Shown in pieces: positions 35,720 through 49,342 of a stretch of DNA of 64,000 bases. The notes beneath the pieces are model-generated. The model saw only the letters and a program-made list of their open reading frames with translations, was not told the DNA's origin and did no database searches. Numbering within the stretch: position 1 is the first letter of the stretch; every line of letters starts with the position of its first letter. Source of the stretch: Excoecaria cochinchinensis (lineage: Eukaryota; Streptophyta; Magnoliopsida; Malpighiales; Euphorbiaceae); NCBI GenBank assembly GCA_947683425.1, contig CANTUQ010000101.1, positions 28,233,001 through 28,297,000 of the forward strand. The letters are read 5' to 3'. The position numbers and the translations under genes were made by a program.

Positions 35720-37974
35720 TTCTAAATTTTTGATTTATTATTTTTATAATTTTGATTTTAAATATATACCACATGAAATTATGAAAACAAAATAGAGTGG
35801 GACTTGCTTATTTGATTTTTTATTCCTCCACCTTATCTTAAACATTTCTTTCCACTTCTTGTCATTTAATTCAATGTTTCCATTGGACCTGTTTGGATGT
35901 AATTTATGAATTTGCTACTTCATTTTTTGAGGTTTTTTTCTTTTTTAATTATGATAATTTAATTATATTCACAATCATTAAATTCATACCCTAATAATGA
36001 TTTAATCATACAAAGTTATTTTATCTTTTTAAATATTATAATTAATATTACTTTTAATACAATGTTCAAGTGATGATGTAGCGTACTTAATATGGCAAGT
36101 AACGTGTCCCGCAAAATATTTTAACTTGTCATGTTAAAATCAATTTTCATGTTTTTATGATAAATTATTTTAATTGAAATGTTTTTAAAAAGGGCATATT
36201 TTTACGAAATAAAAAATTATTTATATAATATGAATTATATTATAAATCACGTAAAATTGTAAAAAAAAAAAAAGAAATTTACAAAAATAGTGCATGTCTA
36301 GTTGTAAAAATTGTACCAGAATGAGAGCAGCATTAAGCAATTAATTAATATAATAATATTTGTGATAAATTGTAACTTGTGAATTGCAGACTTAATATCT
36401 GGCCAATCAATATGGGGCTAATAGTCAATTAATGCACTCAGGCCGCGTTTGGTGATATGCTTTTTAAGGATTTTCTTTTTCACGTGGCTTCATTACAGTC
36501 ATCGGCGGCCGCACCCACAGGTGGCGCTGATCTATGGCTCAACAATTCACTGTTATAGTTTTATAAAATTATATCTTCCACAGAAGTTAGACAGTAGAAT
36601 TACGATAAAGACAAACGTTAGGTAGAAGATGGGCATTATTGGTTTGTCAGTTTACATTACTTGTCCTTTTGAATTTGAATTTGCCATTAAATTACAAATT
36701 TATTTTGATTGTATTTCAATTTGTGCTCAATTCTGCATTATGTTCATATGTCGATTTGGCATAGGTCAGATCAATTCAGTGTATGTTTTGCTGGTACAAG
36801 TTTCATGTGCATATTATTTGTGGCTTATACTGTGTGTGTCTCACCCTGTGTCTTTGGAGAAGTGATTTATGTGGTTTATATCGTTTGCTGCACTCTCAAA
36901 ATTCGAACAATTATTTGATTTGGAAAATGATTTCTTTTGATTAATAATTGAGTTTCGATAATGATCCATTACTTATCATACTAATCAGATTATTTATTTC
37001 CAGAAGTTTATTTTAATAATGACATTATTTTTTAATATAAATTCAAAATTCAATCTATCTGATCCACATGTAAAATATTAAGCCGTAATTGTCACAAATA
37101 ATACATGGAAAAAATAAAATAAAATAAAAAGTTTTGATTTAAAAGCAGGTTGGAATGAAAAATGTGAATTTTTAAATTTTATAGATAAACATATTAAAAT
37201 TTTATATTTATCCTAATCTTTTCAACTGATTCAGGAAGTTGTGATGGAACATGAAATTAGTTAGTTATTGGTTTAAAATTATATTATATTATTATTATTA
37301 TTATATATATATATAATTACACCTTTGGGAAGGAGAGAAGACCTTCTCGGTGCTCTATTTCCCAAAGTAAATTTGCAGCACTTTCCAAGGAAATTAAATG
37401 TCTATATCATCGACATGATAAACAAGGAGCTTGATAATGCTACAATGAAAAACTGTGAGGGACAAAGTACGAATTTCCGAATGTCTAATTATTTAATATC
37501 AAAAGTATTTCCCAAGTCAAAAAGAAAAAAAGTATAGAATCGCACTCATAAATCATGCTGGATATGCTTTGATCTGTATTATGGAGAGACAAAGACACCA
37601 AATCATTGAACAAATAACTCCCAGATGATCTGTATATTTACACATCAAAGTTTAAGTGTGGACAAATTCAAGCTAATAAAAGAGTTCTGTTTTGTAACAA
37701 AAGGAAGTGGCAGCCAACCTCTATATATCATCAACTAGCTTTTATGATCCACTTGTTTCAGATTACACTAAGAACTGAAAGCTAAAACCATATCCAAAAC
37801 CATTTAGCTCAAGCCAAAAACACACTTTATAATTCTTTCTTTCCATGTATCAGTCACTTCACTAAACTGCAGAGCAGTTCAGAATGTTGACAAAATATGT
37901 AAGATTCTTCTCTTTCAGAAAAATTCCCTGAGCTAATATTTTAGATTTGCGATGAAAGTTGTAAGATAAGGGGC
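35720..37974. other. P5CS upstream DNA and intergenic region to the Yip1 gene
   Basis: AT-rich. Around 36440 there is one MITE-like end (GGCCGCGTTTGGTGATATGC) without a partner that I can find. 37325-37537 is an open frame of 70 codons with no recognised features. The part nearest 37974 is probably the 3' UTR of the Yip1-type gene (minus strand). Confidence 0.45.
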
Positions 37975-40900
37975 TTACGGGAAGAACCAGGCCTTGATGA
38001 AAATGGCCAGAGCGAGTTGCAAACAAAATGCTGCAACCACCACGATCGTAACATCACTTCCCTCGATAAAAGACTTGAGGTTAAAGGCAACAAAGCATGC
38101 TGAGTCAATCCCACCAGCGAGTATAATGATCCATCGGAGCGCCTCAACTGGAATAAGCAATACAAACTGAAAATTTCCAATAGGATCGAAAATGAGATGA
38201 TAAAGTTTGTCAGGAAAACTTAGAAGGATTAGAATAGATAAATGCATAAAGAACAGCAGCAACGGCAGATGCTTACAGAGATCAGAATAAATATGACGAG
38301 AGAATATCCCCACATGCACCAGAACCGTATGAGGCTAGCATTTGATCCCAGATACTGAAGCAAGAAGTAAAATGCCAATGGTAGCAAAATAGCATATCCA
38401 TAAATCGCAATTGCTGCCACATTTACATACCCGACATCAAAATTCCAAGAAGCACTACTGTCAGTCCGTTTCTGAATGAGGTAGGTGGCACAATTTCCAA
38501 GAGAAGCTAGCACAAAAACCAATGTAGTGGACACCCAGATAAGCCCGTATCTACCACAATAAAAATAAAATAAAATAAATGATCACATTAGATGCCCAAG
38601 TTCAATATGCTGTTTTTCATGTTATCTTCAATACTAGGCTGTAAATAAACCAAACTAATTAGATGTATTGTTATGCAACTATTCTAAGTTATGACCTATT
38701 TCATAATTTTTCATTTGTTTATGTAGCAGAGCACACAAACACTTGTATAAGAAAAAATGCAACAGGACATCAAAGCAAATTGAAAGAATTGGAAGAAATA
38801 TTGGATTGGGTGGGGGAGATTAGAGATACAGATCAGAAAAAATGACAGATAACAGACAACTTCAAGTAAGCTCATTTAGCTTACTAACATTTTACACACT
38901 CCATCTTTCTATTTTGATATATACTTGTTTTTCTTAAAGCAATTTCCACCATAAAACAATGATTAGCAAGGGGAAAAAATTTAACATTATTAAGCTCACT
39001 AACCACTGTGTCTATCTCACATTTCAAATAATATATTTCAAATCATCAAGTAAATAGAAAAGTATGAAAATTTAATTAATTTGATTTCTTTTCTGACCAT
39101 ATTGAGGTGTATATATTTTTTATGTTAACATACAAATTTCCCCCTTCAGCAGTAATCACATTTTCCTCCACATGGATAAAGAGTTTTCCGGACAAGTTAC
39201 CCAGATATAAGATAATAACTCTACAAACAAAATGTTGCTCTAATGTATGAACCAATTATTTCAAGGTACTGTTAAAAAAAAAGTGCGAAAATTTAGAAAC
39301 TCGTGGACCAGGGTTGGAGAACACAAGGAAAGATATTCCAAAAACAATAATGTTACTCAAATGCACACAGAAAAAAAAAGTTTGTTTAGCAAACAAAAGA
39401 AAGAAGTGTATACTCCCAGCTAATGCTCACAAATACTGGAAAAAAAAAATCTTCAAAAATGTTCCTCTAATGTATAAAAGCAATGTTAATTTCAAGAAAC
39501 TGGCAACAGAAGAAAGAGGAAAATTTTGAAACTCACAGATCTGGGTTCGCATCAATCTTGCTGAAAAAATCCCCACCAACAGGATAAAAAGAGCTCATAA
39601 TTCTGTTTATTACAACGTCAGTATCCACATTGAAATACTGTGTGTACGATGAGACACTAAATACCCCTTTCCAGTTGTTTGGTGGTTGTTGCTCAAGTCC
39701 TTCTGCATGGACAATAAGAGATGATAAAGAGGCAAATTAGTACCTTGAAGATGAATGAAACAAAAAATTATTACCAACAGCTCAAGTGAAATTGCATTTG
39801 CTACAAAATTCAATATTGTGGTCCCCAAAGTTATATCAAATAGAAGCATGAATATGCTCCTAAATGAGGCATTCTCAAACATTAAAATAAGAGAGATTAC
39901 AGAGAAAAGTGAAAAACAGAAGTGTGAACCTAGTATCTATATAATTCTTTAAAGCCAAAACAGAAATATTTACATACTTACCTTGTGTGGAAAACTATTG
40001 AAAAAAAAAATTGAGGTTTCTTGCTTGCAGCCAAGAAAAATATGGCAAGCAACTAAGCCATTATGGGAAAACTCTGTGGTAGTTTCAATTTTATTGAATA
40101 TTGCATTAATAGTGAAGATGTTTAAGGCAATTAAGTTCCATGCTTCCATGGATAAAAAATGCCGAGTTATATATAGGCTAAAAGACAATGCTATATTGTA
40201 AGGAAGTGTCTGTGTAAGCATACTTATCTGTGCAAGTCATTGTTTTAGAACCAACTTGCATAAAACATATCAAATGACCAAGCCACTCACTAACTCAAGC
40301 TAGATTTATTGCTTGGAGAAAGACCAACAAAAACAAAAACTTTTCCCTCAAAAAAAGAAAACTAAAGGCCAAGGCTCAAAAGAAATGACCTGGAAAGACA
40401 TAATGCAAATAAGCTTAATAATCTTCAATAAAATTTCCAAACACATTACCAGGTGGATTAGTAAGACTTTGATAGCCCCGGTTGCTGCTACCTCCATTAT
40501 AAGTTGGAGGAAAAGTCTGCATATTGGCTTCAGGTACTGCATATATGTTCATAAAGAACAATGTGTTGCATTAGAATTATTAGATTTTCTCACAGCTTCA
40601 ACATAACTAAAACAAGAAAACACTCCACACCTTCATAATTGGTGGTACCTTTTCCTTCACCGACAACAGCCTATAGAGAAATGCAGCACAAAACAAGAGA
40701 CTAATCAAATTATTCATAAAGAATTACCCGCAAAAAAAATAAAAATGCCCCGCAATATCAATTCCAGCGAGCTTAATATATATATATATATATATTCAAT
40801 TAAAAAAAAAGGTAAAATTTATCTCTCCAGCCACAAATTTCCAGAATAAACATGCATATCGACTATGCCTAGCATTACCATAAACCTCGAGTTAAAACTT

Positions 40901-41273
40901 ATCTTTGCAAGCTAAACCGCATGGACATTTCCAATCAAATTAAAACTAATTAGAAACCCAGATTATGCAATAGAAGAATATCACATTTAATTCAAACTTA
41001 TCTTTGCAAGCTAAACCGCATGGACATTTCTAATCAAATTAAAACTAATTAGAAACCCAGATTATGCAATAGAAGAATATCACATTTAATTCAAAATTAA
41101 AGCCCCAAAATACAAATTCAGAGAAAGCATCATTTCGAAACAAGAAAATCAACCATAAAACAATGCTAAAAAAGTACAATCACATACTAATGATGAAGTA
41201 AGAGAAAATTAGCGCTTACAGGTACTGAGCCCAGTAAATGGCTAGTGGATTGATTGTTGTAAGACTCATCCAT
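37975..41273 (-). CDS. Yip1-domain family membrane protein
   Basis: Minus-strand exons 41273-41220, 40670-40631, 40536-40450, 39702-39537, 38550-38277 and 38166-37975 join in phase to 270 residues. The N-terminal half is hydrophilic, rich in Asn, Ser, Gly and Pro, and leads into WKGVFSVSSYTQYFNVDTD and DPDLYG-like sequence (ANPDLYGLIW), the conserved Yip1 entry. About five hydrophobic segments follow, starting with STTLVFVLASLG and ending with LALAIFIKAWFFP at the C terminus. Yip1/YIPF proteins sit in ER-Golgi membranes, bind Rab GTPases and act in vesicle budding. It follows P5CS on the same strand, as At2g39805 follows P5CS1 in Arabidopsis. No defects are seen. Confidence 0.93.
40896..41095. 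repeat. Tandem duplication of a 99-bp unit in intron 1 of the Yip1-type gene
   Basis: Two near-identical units start at about 40896 and 40995 (AACTTATCTTTGCAAGCTAA) and end in AATATCACATTTAATTCAAA. I see only one or two substitutions between them, so the duplication is recent. Confidence 0.88.
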
Positions 41274-43751
41274 GGATTTAGCCAGAGAGATTCAGCAAAG
41301 AAGAAAAGGACAGCAATTTTAATTTTTCAAAAAGTAAAAAATACAACAAACTAGACAGCCATTTCGGATCAAAATTCAAAAATACAATAAAACCGTGAAA
41401 AGTTTTAGAGAAAAAAATTTAAAATAAAAGAAAAATTAGGGTTGGAAATTCAAAGCCCTAATGAACAGTTGGCTTTTCGTAGCTCAGAAGCAAAGAAAAA
41501 ACCTGAACCAAGAAGACCAAATAACGTCAACAAAGCTGTGATTTTAGGCGGATAGAATGTTGCACGCTCCATTTAAACGCGTCGCTATCTTTCTGAACTT
41601 TTCTCGTTTCACTTTACTGGCTTTACACGTGCTAAGGATAATTGCGGGCTGCTTTTCATAATATTACGGGCCGAATTTGGGCTTGTAGTTCTATTTTTAT
41701 TCCATTAATGGGCTAAAAGTTGACGCTGAAGCCCTTCCAATGCTGATAGGGCCTTTCTCTGCAGGACAATATTCGCAATGCCAGCCCAATTAGATAACGT
41801 TCATAGTTATGGGCAAAACTGAACAGTAATCGAAAACCAAACCGGGAAGAATTTGGTTTATTTAATTTTTTTTTTTTTCCTAGAGTTGTTAGCATAGACC
41901 GTACCCATTCTATCCAAATGTCACAAATTATTAAATACGATTTTTGAAAATGAAGTTTTATTTTCAACTGTTGGATTTGACGGGCACCGTAGGATCAATT
42001 TTTTTTTTTTTATCGATCAATTCAGTTTTTAAATATAAAATTTTATTTAATCAATTGAATTTAGCTTTTTGAAATTATGCAAATCAAAATAATCTATTGA
42101 ATTGACCAAATACTCCCTTCATTTACTATACATAATTTTTTTTAAATAAAATTTAAATTTTATTTATTTGGTATTTTTAAATTTTTAATAAAAATTTATT
42201 TATTTTTCAATAAAAATTAATTTATTTAAAATTAATTAAATTTAAATTTATTTTAAATTTAAATCTAGTTAATAGATTTTTAATTTTTGTGAAAACAACA
42301 AAAGATTGATATAAAAATATAAAATAAAATGAAAAGTGCACAATTCAATTTTTCATTTTTTTTTTCAGAGAAATTCGATTTGACCCTTTCTAGAAATGAC
42401 GGAAATTCAATTCTCAATTTGATTGCTTGAACCCAACTGCCAAAATGCATATTCCTAGGATATACTCTGTACATGCGTTAGAATAGAATATTACCAGGAA
42501 TAGAATATTAGGAGGAAATGCTCTTATTTATTAGTTATGTTATTGGCTGGCTCTTTCGTTTTTACTGTCAATTTGCTAGTGTCAATTCAGATATTATATA
42601 GTTTTATCCGGGACGAATTATTTGATTAAAAAAGAGTTTAGTGATAATACTCATTTTCTATTGGACTTGATCCATTTTTAGGCACACGACAAACTCACAT
42701 CCAAGCAATCTCTATTATGGAGGCAGTTTGATTAGACTGATAGGTCAAGTTTATCGACGCATTACTTGAGTACATATAATGAATTTTTTATATTAACTAT
42801 AAATAACTCAAAACATTCAACATTCAATACATTCAATATTGGTATAGTTTTTTCTATATTCTTTTTCTAAATTTTATTAACTTAAATTTCAAAGTATTCA
42901 TGTTTGATCAGACCGAATTTTTTTATTGTAAATCTAATTAGTCTTGATAATTCGGTCGGCTCTCTCATCGGGTTTCAAATATTTATAATATTTAAGGAAT
43001 TATCATTTAATTAAAATAGAGTTCTAAAAACGGAAGTTTTCTTTTACAGTGAGTCAACTCAATTGAGAGATTAATATAATATATATCAATTTAATTTTTT
43101 TATTATTATATTTTTGGAGATAGAGAAATATGAAATTGAAATCCAATTAATATGAAAAATAGCTAAATTCAAATTACTTCGAATTTTTTTGGTCAATTAA
43201 AAATTTAAAAAAAAAAAAAAAAAACTCTCAATCGTCAAGAGTAGACCTAAACATAGATAGACTCATAATTCAATTTATTACATAACAAGTACTTGTCGGA
43301 GATGACAGTTATAAATGGACGGAAAAAAATTAAATGCAAAAGTACACCTCATCCCTTAATTGATTATAATTAATTTTGCTTTATTTGGAGTTAGATATTT
43401 TTATTGTAATAATAAAATCTTATCATCTAGATCTAAGTTCATTATTATTTAATCATCAAAGGAGAAAGATTTGGACTTTGATTCCTCTAATCATATTTAA
43501 AATAAATAAAAAGGAAATTGGATTGATAAATGAAGAAATAAAATATTACCTTATAAATAAATCAGCAAACAACATCTAAGCTGCAAAAGAAAGTCTGAAA
43601 ACTATGTGCAAGATTCAGAAATCTGCGGCCTAAGGTTTGCATATTTATTATAATAAAATTCACATAAATTATAATAATCTGTTTGGCTATTTTCTTGCCT
43701 TTTCTCTATCCGAAACTTTTGGTTTCTTTTTCAGCTATCTTTCTAGTCGAC
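41274..43751. other. Divergent intergenic region between the Yip1 and histidine phosphatase genes
   Basis: The first 250-300 bases are the leader and promoter of the Yip1-type gene. The rest is AT-rich. The region near 42000-42110 has TTCAGTTTT/AATTGAATT-rich sequence like other decayed repeats here, but no ends can be set. No gene is recognised. Confidence 0.45.
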
Positions 43752-45581
43752 ATGGATACATCTAAAATTCTTCATCTGGTTTGCTCTATTTCTTCTTTAT
43801 TACCCATTATTTTATTTATTTTAAATATTATTATATGCATAATACAATAATGGTTTTAATATCCAGGTGAGACATGCACAAGCCAATCACAACGTAGCAG
43901 GAGCGAAGGATCATGATGCCTTGTTATCTTATGAATTCTTAGATGCACAGCTCTCCCCTTTGGGTATGCAACAGGTAGTAATATTTAACTATTTATTCCA
44001 ATCTGTCATTTTCCAAAAATTAATAACATATTTTTCATCAAATAATTCTAATTTGTTAATCATAAAAAATAATTAAACAGATTATAATTTTTAACAGGCT
44101 AATGATCTTCGAAACCGTGTTCAAACATCTGGACTGCTCAACGGAATCGAATTAGTGGTCACTTCTCCTTTATCAAGGTCTAAATTTATGCGAATTTACC
44201 TTCGTATTTACGAGAAATTCGTTGACCCGATTAAGGATTGTATTTTAAAGGTGGCATAATATTTCGCAGGGCTATGCAGACAGCGGTTGAAGTGTTTGGA
44301 CATAAAACATCCGATGTCAAGTGCCCACCAATTGTAGCAATGGAACTTTGTCGAGAACGATTGGTATGTTTAAATAATTATTTGAACAAAAATCCAAAAA
44401 TTTAACATGGATTTTAATTTTCTGTTAATACTTGTGATGTTGTAATGGCGCAGGGAGTTCATCCATGTGATAAGAGGAGATCTATTAGCGAGATTCAATC
44501 TCTTTTCCCCCAGATTGACTTCTCCTTGGTAGGTAGCTAACGCTAAGTATTCCCAATGATTTTTTATTTTTTTAAATTATAAATTATTGCGTATCGAAAT
44601 TGATAAGTGCTGAATAAACTCGCAAAGTAACAAAACAATCCTTTTCAATATTCAAAAATTCTAATTCTTATACTAATTATTAATTATACCATAGTGATGT
44701 TTTCTTTTGACAATTATTATATTTCCTTTACAGATAGAAAGTGATGATGACAATTTGTGGAAGGAAAATGTTAGGGAGACTGACGAGGAAATTGTTGCTA
44801 GAGGGTTGAAGTTTGTGAATTGGTGATTTTCTTTTTCTTTTCCCACAAGTATATCCTAATTCAATTATTTAAAAACAAATGTTCTCACTAAAATATTTCA
44901 ACATTTTAAATATTGCCATTAAAATAATTTTGATCAAAAAAATCATATGAATTTGGTGCCGAAATGTTAATATGGAAAGTTGGATCAGTTTTGATGATTT
45001 AACATGACATATTGTTATAAAATATTTCAAGCTAATATAACTTACCGTATCAGCAATTTAGTACTAATCAATTCATAATTTTTTGATCAGAATAAATTTA
45101 ATTATAATATTTTTATGGGATAATTTTTTATTATTATTATTTTATCGTTATTATAATATAAATTCAGTAATAATCCTTATGATACGTTAACAATGCGTTT
45201 TTTCAGGCTGAAAATGCGACCGGAGAAAGAAATAGCGATTGTCACTCACCATAGATTCTTGCAGTATACACTAAATTCCTTGGCAAATGAATCTGATCCA
45301 TCACTCAGAACTGAAATATCAAAAGAGTAATTATATATATTAAACTTTTAGTTATGCGTTTTATTTCCTTTGATAATATATTGTATATATATATATTTTT
45401 ATATGTTTGTAATTTGCGTTTAGATTCAAGAACTGTGAGCTTCGTTCAATGGTAATGGTTGATAACAGGTATGTGCAATTATAAATGAATAAAGTAAAAT
45501 TAAAGATTCTAATTAATTCCATAATCTCATTTCCTCTAATAACCTGTACTGAGTAGGGTGGTGAATTTACCCAACAATTGA
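43752..45581 (+). CDS. Histidine phosphatase (phosphoglycerate-mutase-like) protein
   Basis: Nine exons keep phase: 43752-43778, 43867-43974, 44098-44177, 44270-44363, 44454-44528, 44734-44822, 45207-45326, 45424-45468 and 45557-45581, giving 220 residues. Catalytic features of the branch-2-like plant group are visible: LVRHAQANHNV (His12), an Arg/Pro-containing SPLSRAMQTA, the acid motif ELCRERLGVHPCDKRRS, and the second His in IVTHHRFL (172-173). The substrate is unknown; plant relatives are named only by fold and are not true glycolytic mutases. The C terminus is shorter than in relatives of about 240-270 residues, so the last exon is the least certain. The donor of exon 7 could also be read one codon later. 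Confidence 0.88.
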
Positions 45582-45707
45582 TCGATGTGCTTGAATGCTT
45601 CTGGTCTGATCTTCTGGAGGTAGCTTTCGTCATTTGCAATTTGGAGAAGTTTTCAATGAAATATTCTAACAGTAGATACGTATTTCAATGTATTTATAAA
45701 GCCTTTA

Positions 45708-46154
45708 GGTCATGTTTGGTAGGAATTATTGCATTGTAATGTAATTGGTTTAGTAATTAATACTATATTTGTTAATGTAAAATTTTTATATTGTATTGTA
45801 ATGGTAAATGCATTAGTAATGTTCAATACATTAATTAGTGTATTTTTTAATCTCTTAAAATTGTATTGTATTTCTCATTACATGTGATTTAGCTATTTGG
45901 ATTTTGGACTCTTAATTATCCTATTCAAATGTTTCACTTTAAATTTGAATTTTTCCCGACCCAGCTTAATCTCTATTTTTTTTTTCAAATAAAAAATTAT
46001 ACTAAAATTTAAACTCGATATTATTATTTTAATTTTCATATCAATTTCACTAAATCAAAATCTATTCATATTTTTTTAAATTGTGTTTTAATTTTAAATC
46101 CAACACTATATACTATAATAAGCACTATTGCATTGGAGTAATATTTTTTTTATG

Positions 46155-46208
<54 letters not shown>

Positions 46209-46513
46209 GAAACAATGTTACAATTTAGTATAATTATATTTTTATATGAGATCATAATATAATAAATATATAAATATATAAAATAATCATATAAAAAATT
46301 AGTTTATAATTATAAATATAATTATATTTCAATACTTATATATATATATATAATATAACCAAATATAAGAATGTATTAATATTTACATTACATTACCAAT
46401 ACAACATAATATAGTAATGTAATTATAATTATATTATATTATATTATATTTTTTAATCCATTATATTTTTTATTCCATTACACTCCATTACAACTTAATT
46501 ACCAAACATAACC
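45708..46513. mobile_element. Tourist-like MITE with TTA duplication
   Basis: Inverted ends GGTCATGTTTGGTA and TACCAAACATAACC match at 13 of 14 positions and are flanked by TTA on both sides (45705-45707, 46514-46516). A 3-bp TTA/TAA target is typical of PIF/Harbinger elements. Inner parts near both ends are also inverted relatives (GCATTGTAATGTAATTGG against CCATTACACTCCATTACAAC). The centre holds (AT)n at 46157-46205. No coding capacity. It begins only about 125 bases after the phosphatase stop codon, in or near its 3' UTR. Confidence 0.75.
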
Positions 46514-48027
46514 TTATATCAGTGATTTAACACAAGTACTATTGAGTGTTATAAACAACTTAATCCTTATTTCTCATCCCTTCCGCATAATTATTACTAA
46601 ATCTTCCATTTTTATCTTATATTTATGATTTTGCCAATATTACTTATATTTTATTACATAATCATTATCTTGTCTCATAAATTACAATTTTACTCCTAAT
46701 ATATCCCGTAAAATCTTCAGATTGGATATACGGGACAATATTAAAAGTCTTGAATTTAAACTATATATGGTTTCTCTTTCTCTTAAAAAAATTGTAATTT
46801 AGAAATAAAAAAAATAAATTAATTCATGAATCTATATTATTGTGGAAACTTTTCTTATAATGTTGAAGAAATTTTATCTTATGTTATTGGCCAATGGTTT
46901 ATGGCAACTTCTTTAGCCAAGCCAATGAACTAGGCTTTGTATCCAAAGTAAAAGATTGGTCAATTTCAATTTTAATTCAATCGTAATAATAATTTTAATT
47001 ATAATTGTAATTTTAATTTAATTTCAATTTTTATTTTTAATAAATTCAATGGAATTCCAATTCCAATTTCCGAATTTAATTGAATTCGGATTGCAATTTT
47101 AATTTTATTTCAATTAAATTCTTCAATTCTTCAATTGGAATTGAATTAAAAATTCTAATTTCCAATTCAATTAGACTGAACAATTTTAATTTCAATTAAA
47201 TTAAATTTAAATTAAAATTGCAATTAAAATTTCAATTGAATTCGAAATTGAAATTGAAATAAATATTTATAAACTTACCAGCATGTCCTTACTACAATAT
47301 ATATTTATTCAATTTTCAAAATATAATTATTATTTAAAATTGTTTTTTCCAACTAATTTGTCGATTAATTGTCTCTTTCTTTAGAATGGCTAATTAGTAG
47401 AAATTTTTGAGATTTTTTTTTCATGTAATTTCATTATCCAATTTGTTCGCAATTGATAAAAATTGTTTTAAAATTTAGTCTGAAATTTCTTTATTCATAA
47501 CAAATGAAAACGTAAATCAAATTACATTATTGAACAAATATAATTTTTTTTTAATACCATATTTTTTCTTTGTAACAAAGCCATTAGCGCATTGTGCGAG
47601 ATATGATAAGGATTTTTCAATTAAAAAGGAAAAGTAAAAGAAGATAACTTTTCATTCATCGAATTTTTTGAAGCCATTTTATTTGAAAAATTTAATTCAC
47701 CGAATTTAGCCATTTTCTTTGATTTTTTCTTTTTAATTGAAAAATTCTTATCCATTTTTCCTCTTTGCAACCAATTAAGAAAAAGTTAAGTGACATTTGG
47801 CAGTAGCAACAAGATAGTGACTAGTTTTAATAATAACTGAAATTCATCTTTTTTATTATTATACTATGAATCATTACTTAATTTACTGCTACAACACCAC
47901 TTTTGCAAATTTACTATGAAACAAATGTAAATCATCCCCACACTATCTTATTATTTTATATATATATAGCTAAACACAGTACAACCCTATAGAAATTAAT
48001 AATTATATGAATTTATAAAGTTAAAAG
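46514..48027. other. AT-rich intergenic DNA with AATT-rich low-complexity tract
   Basis: About 46965-47265 is an almost pure mix of TTTAATT, CAATT and GAATT words, a decayed simple repeat. The rest shows no gene. The end nearest 48027 is probably the 3' UTR of the thaumatin-like gene. Confidence 0.5.
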
Positions 48028-49342
48028 CTACATGGACGGGTGGTGAGCAGCCCAAGATGAAGGACAAAAGACGATTACATATTCTTTAGAGGCACAATTA
48101 ACCAAAGGAGTAGGTGTATCAAAAGCGTAGCTATAATAATAAGGGCAAGCCTCTTTGAATATGTTAGAATATAGATTTGGTTTACATTTATCAGGGCTAC
48201 CATACTCATTCCTGCAGCAAAAAGAGTCGACATTGAAAGCCAAGCAAGCACTTTTGCAAGCCACCACTTCCCCTTTTTTGTTCACAACTCGAAGCTCATC
48301 TGGGCATGAACTTAGCAGACTTTTCGAGCATCCTCCAATCGTACATTTTGCCCACATCTGCTTATTCGTTACCAAAATCGGAAGATTATACCCATCAACT
48401 AAGCTTATGTCGTAAAAGTTTGGCTTACTTTTATCAGCTTGAAGCGAGAGTTGTAGTAGTGTGACAGGAGGTTTGCCTATTAGTCCATTACAGGTTAATC
48501 TTCCATCACAGTCACCAGTTTCACAAGCTGACTGCCAGTTAGTGTTATTTTTATTGCCGAAATTGCAATTAGTTCTTGCCCAAATTCTTCCACTCCAATC
48601 CCATGGAGCATCTATGCGTTGAGTTTGGCCTGAAGCTAAGAAGAATCCGCCTTCAGCTATTACTGGATGGCCCGTGTTGGGTGCTGTTGCTGGCCATATT
48701 GGAAATGGGCATTTGTTCTTTATATAAAATGTAACTTGATGTGCTATTGCTGCCCCTGCATTTTGTATTTTAGTTAGGTACATTACATCATTATTATATG
48801 AGAAATTAACAAAGAAATTTTGAATCTTGTGCATGCAGGAGAGGAACTGTTATTTGTTATCCATCATTACTATAGTCTAAAAATTAATGTTTGTAAGGAA
48901 AATTTCAATTTCGAAAATTAGTTTGAGATTAGTGGCAAATCGCAACTGCCATGCTAATTTAGGCTGTGAAAATTTTAATTCTTTTAAAAAATAAAATATT
49001 CATAAAATTTTTGTAATATCTGTATTAAAATTTATATAACCGGACCGCCATAATTTGATATCGTAATCAGCACTCAATTAAAAATGCGAGATGATTCAAA
49101 TTATTTATAGACATCTATCCAATTTGAAATGAATATAACTGTTGTTTAAGTAAATCTATCATAGATGCAAAACGGCAATATGTATATAATTTAAAGGAAA
49201 GGATCTATAAATAAAAAAAATGGCAATAAATATAATCAAACAATAACAAAACGAAGATGCTGAATTTCATATTACCGGATAACAACGAATGCAAGATAAA
49301 GAGTAGAACGAAAGCAGCTTCTGAGGGTTTCAGCAAATTCAT
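48028..49342 (-). CDS. Thaumatin-like protein (PR-5 family), secreted
   Basis: Minus-strand exons 49342-49276 and 48755-48028 join in phase to 264 residues. Residues 1-23 (MNLLKPSEAAFVLLFILHSLLSG) form a signal peptide. The mature part starts near HQVTFYIKNKCPFPIWPA and has 16 cysteines, the full set for eight disulfides. Family motifs include GRIWARTNC, CETGDCDG, DGYNLPI, CCRNEYGSPDKC and ACPYYYSYAFD. Thaumatin-like proteins are apoplastic, often defence-induced, and bind glucans; many roles are untested. The intron after the signal peptide region is 520 bases. It appears intact. Expression cannot be judged from sequence. Confidence 0.94.

Noticed and set aside
37325..37537. A 70-codon plus-strand frame between P5CS and the Yip1-type gene
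   Set aside because: Basic and Asn-rich without family features; it may be a decayed fragment but nothing supports a gene.
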